A stretch of 64,000 nucleotides of DNA. Source: Gambelia wislizenii (lineage: Eukaryota; Chordata; Lepidosauria; Squamata; Crotaphytidae). The position numbers and the translations under genes are program-made. The stretch spans positions 256,745,187 through 256,809,186 of the forward strand of contig JAUMIR010000001.1 of assembly GCA_030847615.1 (NCBI GenBank). Direction: 5' to 3'. Under the pieces are notes generated by a model. That model was not told the DNA's origin and did no database searches. It saw nothing but the letters and a program-made list of their open reading frames with translations. Below are positions 59,801 to 64,000 of the stretch, piece by piece (the stretch's first letter is position 1; every line of letters starts with the position of its first letter).

Positions 59801-61389
59801 ACAAAGGAATTCCATCCAGGGACAGGGGGATTTCCAGAAGATAATGGACCATCCACCAACCATTAGCCAAACAGACACTAATGAGCCTTGCATTTCTATA
59901 CCCAGAAACTAACCATTCAATTAAACAAATTTACATATACTCCCCAATGGGGGTTCATAGCACATAAACTCCACACACACCCCTACCCAACCATTCTCTG
60001 AGGATGCCAGCCACAGATGCAAGCAAAACGTCAGAAAGACACTATTCAAGAACACAGCCCGGGAAAAAAACCAAGGAAAATCTATTGATTAAAACAGTTT
60101 CCAATCTGACATTTATTTTTGAATATTGTGTAATTACAAGGTGTTAGTTATTGGCGAGTACCACAGGAACTGATAGAATGTTGGACTCTTGAGGAGCGTC
60201 CTTTGGAAGGGAGTCTGCAAAACATGTCTCCAGTTCATAAACGGTATGTTATTTTAATCATGATTAATTTAGTTGTGGAAAGCTGTATGGAGCAGAGGCT
60301 CCTTTTGTGCTTGGTTTGGGAAGAAAGCACTAACTGTGTTCTTTTGCAGTCTCATATAGAAGAAAAATACAAAATGAATATATAAATGAATATATAAATT
60401 ACACATTCTGATATGCTAATAATTATTATGACTAATTCCATGTCAATCTACTAATTCAGTCTTTTACATAATATGATGTATTAGTTACAAAATGATGTTA
60501 GATAGTGTAAAAAAGCATTAAAAGTTGAGTAATACTTCACAAAAATCCATGTGATCATCTACTTGCTATGCTACTTGCTATAGTTCACTGGCAAACTAAT
60601 TGTTCATTAATTAGGGTTAGGGTTATGGTTAGCATAAGACAGGATACTTGAGAATGGTCAGTACTGGATAATAAAGATGATGATTTCTTTTCTGTTTGTT
60701 CCCACTAGTATGGTCCTAGTTATTCATTGGCAGATGCATTTGCAAAATTGCCCTTGTTGTAATTTTCTTGTGATAGTGGAATTAAAAAGAGCGTTGTGTA
60801 AGGTCAATGCTGGTGATGTTCTCAACTGCATGCTAATTATAGTCTGTATTGAACTATTCAAAAATGCTGAATCCAATGCCTTTTTAAAATTCACAGGCGA
60901 ATAATAGACTTTCCTAAAGAGGAAGAAAGTCAACGGAGCAGTAAAACAAACCGAAAGCCAATTCAGTTTTCTGGTCCCTCAACAAGTACCCATATCAAAG
61001 TTAAGAATTCTGCTTCTTTAAAGATAGTATGTCCTACTCCTTCATGTTCCCAGGTGACTCATAAAAGACCTAGCAGAGACAGTTTGTTACCATGCAAAGA
61101 ATTACCAAACACTAAATCTACACGATTGACTACAAACTCATGGACATCTGGTAAGAACATTGAAAATGGGGTAGTCTGTCAAACAACCTTGCATACACCA
61201 TTGTTCAAGAAGCCTACAGCCAGTCGTGTTGTGAAACTCAAGCGGACTCCACTGTGTAATGAATTGTTAACTCAGAACTCCTCATCAGTACCAAGCAAAA
61301 TGGATGAGCAACAAGTTCCCTCTGTTTCAGTTGCCTCCACTTCAGAATCACAGAGTTTAAGCCAGGAGGATTTTGACGCTTCCCACTGA
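50695..61389 (+). CDS. KCTD18: KCTD18, BTB/T1-domain protein, complete
   Basis: Six coding exons join in one frame of 1254 nt (417 residues; human about 426). Residues 1-18 lead into the BTB/T1 domain (about 12-110): LRLNVGG-type start (here [19 protein letters not shown]), [27 protein letters not shown] conserved middle domain follows: [64 protein letters not shown]. The C-terminus is serine-rich and basic, probably disordered. KCTD proteins often act as oligomeric Cullin-3 adaptors, but the substrate of KCTD18 is not known to me. All junctions are GT/AG and every exon is intact. The start ATG matches the human start in distance to NVGG. Confidence 0.96.
51488..51723 (+). mobile_element. tRNA-derived SINE with ACAAC tail
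   Basis: GTGTGGTATAGTGGTTTAAG (A box region) and GGGTTCAAATCCCCACT (B box), then AACCCACTGGGTGACC, CTTGCCAAGAAAA, GTAAGTCAGAAATGACTTG and (ACAAC)n. An Anolis-type SINE using an RTE-style 3' end. KCTD18 intron 2; the remainder of that intron (50852-52482) has no gene. Confidence 0.9.
52193..52450 (+). mobile_element. Second tRNA-derived SINE, diverged
   Basis: TTGTGTAGTGGTTAGTGAGG, then GCAAGTCTCCACTC, GACCAGTCACTTTGCCCC and GATGCCTTGAG, a Sauria-like layout with an apparent interruption in the middle. Confidence 0.55.
52483..52694 (+). CDS. KCTD18: KCTD18 exon 3
   Basis: 212 nt, residues 53-123. Second half of [21 protein letters not shown], then [17 protein letters not shown] and NEMETYSLR. 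Acceptor CTTTTTCAG; donor AAG|GTATTC. Confidence 0.95.
52801..53014. mobile_element. Palindromic MITE with 17-bp ends
   Basis: AGGCTGCTGCCACACTG at the left is the exact inverse of CAGTGTGGCAGCAGCCT at the right; inner pairs include GCAGTTTGAC / GTCAAACTGC. Same family as 33583 and 48339. KCTD18 intron 3. Confidence 0.87.
53420..54160. repeat. Degenerate satellite-like array
   Basis: Repeating blocks of GGAAAGCT, AAAGCTGTGCAACATT, TGTTTTxTGxTTTTTCCCC and GGGAAAAAAAGC, spaced about 100-150 bp, most clearly from 53640 to 54060. Polypurine and polypyrimidine runs alternate. Open frames of up to 125 residues here are low-complexity. KCTD18 intron 3. Confidence 0.6.
54238..54592. mobile_element. 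Tigger-like MITE (family A), enlarged
   Basis: CAGATAGATCCCTCTGTCC and GATACAGGGGTCTATCTG termini, TA on both sides. Contains the ACCATAGAGTTGAGCTGGAG palindrome, a partial second copy of its arm, and a 26-bp tandem duplication around TATATTTTCGGATGTGGG at about 54500-54552. Confidence 0.83.
54785..55172 (-). mobile_element. tRNA SINE (ACAAC type), split by another SINE
   Basis: Minus-strand: GGGTTCGAATCCCCACTCAG and CCACAGGGTGACTTTGGGC at 55050-55110, resuming at GCCAAGAAAATCC near 54850 and ending CATAAGTCAGAAATGACTTG at about 54800. A SINE with a (TAAA)n tail occupies about 54866-55000, bordered by ATATT or AAATATT repeats, so one SINE jumped into the other. Confidence 0.82.
55389..55478. 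mobile_element. Small palindromic MITE fragment
   Basis: GCAACCCTATGCATATTTAC then AAATAAATGCCATTGAACTC and ATTCATAGGATTAGGCC; left and right are inverse. A relative lies at 55935-56030 with TTACTTCTGAGTAGATGTG. KCTD18 introns 3 and 4. Confidence 0.55.
55563..55756 (+). CDS. KCTD18: KCTD18 exon 4
   Basis: 194 nt, residues 124-188. [37 protein letters not shown]. Acceptor is a poly-C tract then GCCCAG; donor AAAAG|GTGAGA. Confidence 0.95.
55757..57063. other. KCTD18 intron 4
   Basis: No gene. Holds the MITE scrap at 55935-56030 and the Penelope-like fragment at 56587-56724; the remaining sequence is AT-rich and featureless. Confidence 0.6.
56587..56724 (-). mobile_element. Penelope-like terminal fragment, 138 bp, 8-bp target duplication
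   Basis: Minus-strand: GAAGTCGAAGGCTTTCACGG, GCCGGCATCCATAGATTTTC, ATGCCAGCCACAGATGCAGG and AAACCAAGGAAAATCTATT. Flanked by GTTCTAAT at 56579-56586 and 56725-56732. Same ends as the 25794 and 58999 copies. Confidence 0.77.
57064..57158 (+). CDS. KCTD18: KCTD18 exon 5
   Basis: 95 nt, residues 188-219 plus one base. [19 protein letters not shown] and FEAWEGK. Acceptor CCTCTATAG; donor AAAAG|GTACAT. Confidence 0.94.
57842..58556. mobile_element. Tigger-like MITE (family B) with GC-rich array of about 66-bp units
   Basis: CAGTTGTCCCTTCACATTTG and GAATGTGGAGGGGCAACTG termini, TA on both sides. Inside, units begin GGGCCTTCACGGGGCC near 58067, 58138, 58241, 58307 and 58373, each able to fold (ACGGGGCCT pairs with AGGCCCCGT). 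The 242-residue open frame here, rich in Pro, Gly and Arg, is a product of the array. KCTD18 intron 5. Confidence 0.85.
58632..58842 (-). mobile_element. tRNA-derived SINE
   Basis: Inverse of the 51488 SINE: CATAAGTCACAGTTGAAG end, CTTGTCAAGAAAACCC, GGATCACCGTAGGCAAATCA, and B-box-like GGATCTGAATCCTCATTC. KCTD18 intron 5. Confidence 0.78.
58999..60084. mobile_element. Penelope-like inverted dimer with 11-bp target duplication
   Basis: The left arm (58999-59475) is the reverse complement of the right arm (about 59630-60084): TAGATTTTCCTTGG opens and CCAAGGAAAATCTA closes it, and TGAAATCCACAAACACCTGG (59694) faces its inverse near 59383. The right arm and spacer encode a Penelope-type C-terminus on the plus strand: [20 protein letters not shown] and [14 protein letters not shown]. 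Flanked by TTGATTAAAAC at 58988-58998 and 60085-60095. KCTD18 intron 5. Confidence 0.87.
60141..60243 (+). CDS. KCTD18: KCTD18 exon 6
   Basis: 103 nt, residues 220-254. [20 protein letters not shown]. Acceptor AATTACAAG is pyrimidine-poor; donor AAACG|GTATGT. A 1.1-kb Penelope-like palindrome ends 56 nt before this acceptor. Confidence 0.93.
60244..60896. other. KCTD18 intron 6
   Basis: AT-rich, no gene and no confident repeat. Contains one GGGTTAGGGTTA-like stretch at about 60614-60632, two telomere-type hexamers, probably chance. Confidence 0.5.
60897..61389 (+). CDS. KCTD18: KCTD18 exon 7, last coding exon
   Basis: 493 nt, residues 254-417 and TGA stop at 61387-61389. [31 protein letters not shown], then a Ser/Thr/Lys-rich tail ending [13 protein letters not shown]. 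Acceptor AAATTCACAG. The 3' UTR continues downstream. Confidence 0.94.
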
Positions 61390-63597
61390 GAACCTAACAT
61401 TAAAATTGTTTTACAGAGTATATAGTGAAGCATAATGATTATATGGTGCTGAAGGATGTCTAAAGGCAACATTTCTGACTTCTTGGAGGACAGATAAAAG
61501 TGTCCTGTTATAAAGAGAAGTGAGGAGCCTTTTAATTTTTAAAATAACTCATATGTAATATTTTTATTTTTCTCTTGTGTGATACAGGAGATACATGAAT
61601 GTTTTTAAAAGCATTTTGCATTGGTCACTCATGTTGTATATATCAGATGTGGAGTGTTACTCATTTCTGAATAGAAGTCATGCCAAGCTGTGTATGTTGA
61701 GATTTTAAACAATCCAAATATTGCAGTTTGTATAAGTTTGATTTAATTTATTCTGCATTTTTAAACTTATTGTATAATTTATGCTGATCCTGGGCAGCAG
61801 TATCCAGGAAACTAAAGCCTCTTTTATCTGAGCAGTAGGATTATTATTCAGCAGTTTTTCTGGCTTCTCATATTTCAGCTGGCAGTGCCCACACATTTTC
61901 ATATATATGATTGTAACGAGTAGGGTTTGACAGTTGTTCGTTTTTTTGAGATTTACACAGCTGAACATATACATGTATCAAATGCTCAAGACTTCAGTGT
62001 TAGTCCATCTCCTGCAGTGGCATGATTCCAATTCCAGGTAAAAAGATTCTCCACTGTCTCCAGAAACCTTTGGCTTAGCTCAATGCTTTGTACAGTTAAG
62101 AACTCTTCTGATACTTAAATTGAAATCTAAGTGTAGATTTCTTCCTCTCATTCCTTACTAGCTCTAGTAAGCAGTTCGTGTTTGTGGCTGCCTTGAAGCT
62201 CCCTTTCTTTAGCCTTTGTTCCCAATGTTATTCTTTCTGATTTTGCTCATATCACATTTTGTTCTTTTCTACTCCAGTTCCCCATAACTTTGTTTGTCTT
62301 AAAATGCAATGACAAGAATGCTAATGACCCATTTCTAGAGTCAAATGTAGTAGTGTTGTCATTTGTGCTGCAAGACTTACTATCAGTTTAGTGTATCACA
62401 CACAATTCAAATTTGTAGATTATTGATTACATTTATAAAGGCCAGTTTGAATTCATTCTTATCTCATTTATGTTGGAAATACACCTGCGATCTGATGAGC
62501 TTCATTTTCCAGTTTGTAAGGAACATTGGCTAGGATAGACTGGAATGCTACTTATTATTTCACCTTTACTCAGTCCATTATCAGTTCAGGATCAGTCTGC
62601 AGAATCATTATGACTTCTCTTGGATCTGTTGAAAGGAAAGATAAGAGCTAGATGTCTTTTCCAGCCTGATGAAATTTCACTCCATTTCTCCAGATGGCCT
62701 TTCCCATTTATATTAAATATGTTACAATCAACACTAGGATTATTCTATCATACGTGGGAACAGAATTGTGTTAACCATGGTTTAGTGTTAGAAGAACAAG
62801 ACTTTGGCTCATGCCTTTGCAGAGGAGACTGAAAGTAACCATTTTAGATTGATTGCAGTTTAGTGTGCCATTTCAGCTCTAAACTGCTTAAGCTATGATT
62901 AGTTGAAATTAATGTCATTAATTTATCATTTGAATTTGGCTTGTTTCAGCAAAAGCAGATGACTTAGGGTTAAGCTTAAAAAGAATCAAAAGTTCCAAAC
63001 TCCTTGCGTCTATGCCAGAGGGAAAGGAAGTATGTAAGCTGAAACATTGTGGTTTATTCTGATAATACTAAACCATGGTTTAGCATTATGTTCAGTTGAG
63101 GTCTTTGTGTAACTTAGGAGCTAAAGGCTTTGAATCAGATGTTTCTTGTTCAAATTTTATCTCTCCTCTCGCAGCACCATTTGCACTGTGGAGATAATAA
63201 ACAGTGCTACATTGCAGCTCAATGTACTGTACATGTTATTGCTGCCTCAACATTCAGGAACTGCTATGTGATGTATTACTGTTAGAACAAAAATATATGT
63301 ACAGTGCATTCTTATTTGAAATGCCACCTTCTGTCAGTTGAGAATAATTTTGATATGAACAAAAATCTAGCTTGAGATTTGAACATTGGAGAAGCAGGAG
63401 AATTAACGTTCACAAGCAATAAAATGCTGAACTCTGCCAGTGTGGCAAGCCTGACTAAGTTTATACTAAGGCATTAACTTAACTGAGTCAGAGTAACTTG
63501 ATTACTATGTTTTGGGAGCCCCTTGATTTGTATTTGGTGTGCTAAATTCAATAATCTTGATCACAGTATAGATGGATCTAAAATTGCTAATAAAAGA
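61390..63597 (+). other. KCTD18: KCTD18 3' UTR and downstream
   Basis: No further coding exon. AATAAA poly(A) signals are at 63196-63201, 63418-63423 and 63589-63594; which is used cannot be told. TTTTATTTTTCTC and other AU-rich stretches follow the stop. No repeats recognised, consistent with a long UTR. Confidence 0.55.
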
Positions 63598-64000
63598 GAT
63601 TAATAATACTCCTGGAGCAAGCAGGGATCACCAGCATTGAGGCCATGATACTGAGAACACAGCTGCGCTGGGCAGGGCATGTGTCTAGGATGGAGGACCA
63701 TTGCCTCCCCAAAATAGTACTCTATGGTGAACTCGCCATGGGTCAGCATAAGAGGGGCGCTCCAAAAATGCGATACAAGGACTCCCTGAAACAACATCTC
63801 AGGCTTGGCCAAATTGATCACCAACAATGGTCCGCCCTGGCCTCACATCGGGAGGCATGGAGACGCACTATCCACAATGCTGCAGCCTTATTTGAGAACT
63901 CACGCCGAACAAGTCTTGAAGAGAAACGGCAACGCAGAAAGAATCACAACCCGGAAACATCACCCAAGGAGACCTTCTGCTGTGCTTTCTGCAACCGGAC
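63598..64000 (+). mobile_element. Non-LTR retrotransposon ORF2 C-terminus, runs off the window
   Basis: One open frame from about 63628: LRTQLRWAGHVSRMEDH, IVLYGELAMG, KRGAPKMRYKDSLKQHLRLG, WRRTIHNAAALFENSRR, EEKRQRRKN, then FCCAFCNR, the start of a CxxC-type terminal motif. This is the end of a LINE ORF2. Clade not certain. No stop in the visible part, so the copy may be young. Confidence 0.75.

Noticed and set aside
60614..60632. Telomere-like TTAGGG or GGGTTA stretch
   Set aside because: Only about two hexamers long; too short to be an interstitial telomere.
1..64000. CRISPR arrays, operons, phage or plasmid features
   Set aside because: Intron-exon structure, poly(A) signals and vertebrate repeats show a eukaryotic nuclear locus; tandem arrays present are minisatellites, not spacer-repeat arrays.

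Overview
The window is vertebrate nuclear DNA, almost certainly from a squamate reptile (an iguanian-like lizard is the best guess). The evidence is large introns with consensus splice sites, two genes whose order matches vertebrate chromosome 2q33-type synteny, and a repeat mix typical of lizards: CR1, BovB/RTE and L2-like LINEs, DIRS-type tyrosine-recombinase retrotransposon, Penelope-like ends, tRNA-derived SINEs with ACAAC or TAAA tails, Tc1, Tigger and hAT-type MITEs. There is no bacterial, phage or organellar DNA.

Two protein-coding genes are present, transcribed away from each other. On the minus strand, 44564 down to 1981, lie the first 24 coding exons of an aldehyde oxidase (AOX1-like, molybdo-flavoenzyme). 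All 24 exons join in one open frame of 2670 nt (890 residues) with canonical GT/AG junctions; the remaining C-terminal third lies beyond the left edge. A valine at residue 816, where xanthine dehydrogenase has its substrate-binding glutamate, marks it as aldehyde oxidase rather than XDH. On the plus strand, 47.8 kb to past 61.4 kb, is a complete KCTD18 gene: a CpG-rich promoter, one non-coding exon and six coding exons giving 417 residues with an N-terminal BTB/T1 domain.

The 3.3 kb between the two genes holds a decayed BovB LINE split by two DNA elements, plus a Tigger-like MITE directly upstream of the KCTD18 CpG island. The introns are filled with mobile elements. The most informative are: a roughly 3.1-kb hAT-like foldback whose right arm carries a TA-flanked MITE and whose left arm preserves the empty site (3.9-7.1 kb); three MITEs of one family carrying different internal GC-rich hairpin-forming tandem arrays; a DIRS-like copy with recognisable RT, RNase H and tyrosine recombinase (38.3-41.4 kb); a lizard copy of a MER2-like Tigger element; a Penelope-like inverted dimer bounded by a perfect 11-bp target duplication (59.0-60.1 kb); and a SINE inserted into a SINE.

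I found no new gene system. The novelty is in genome structure: the repeat architecture and the close AOX/KCTD18 head-to-head arrangement without the SGO2 gene that separates them in human.
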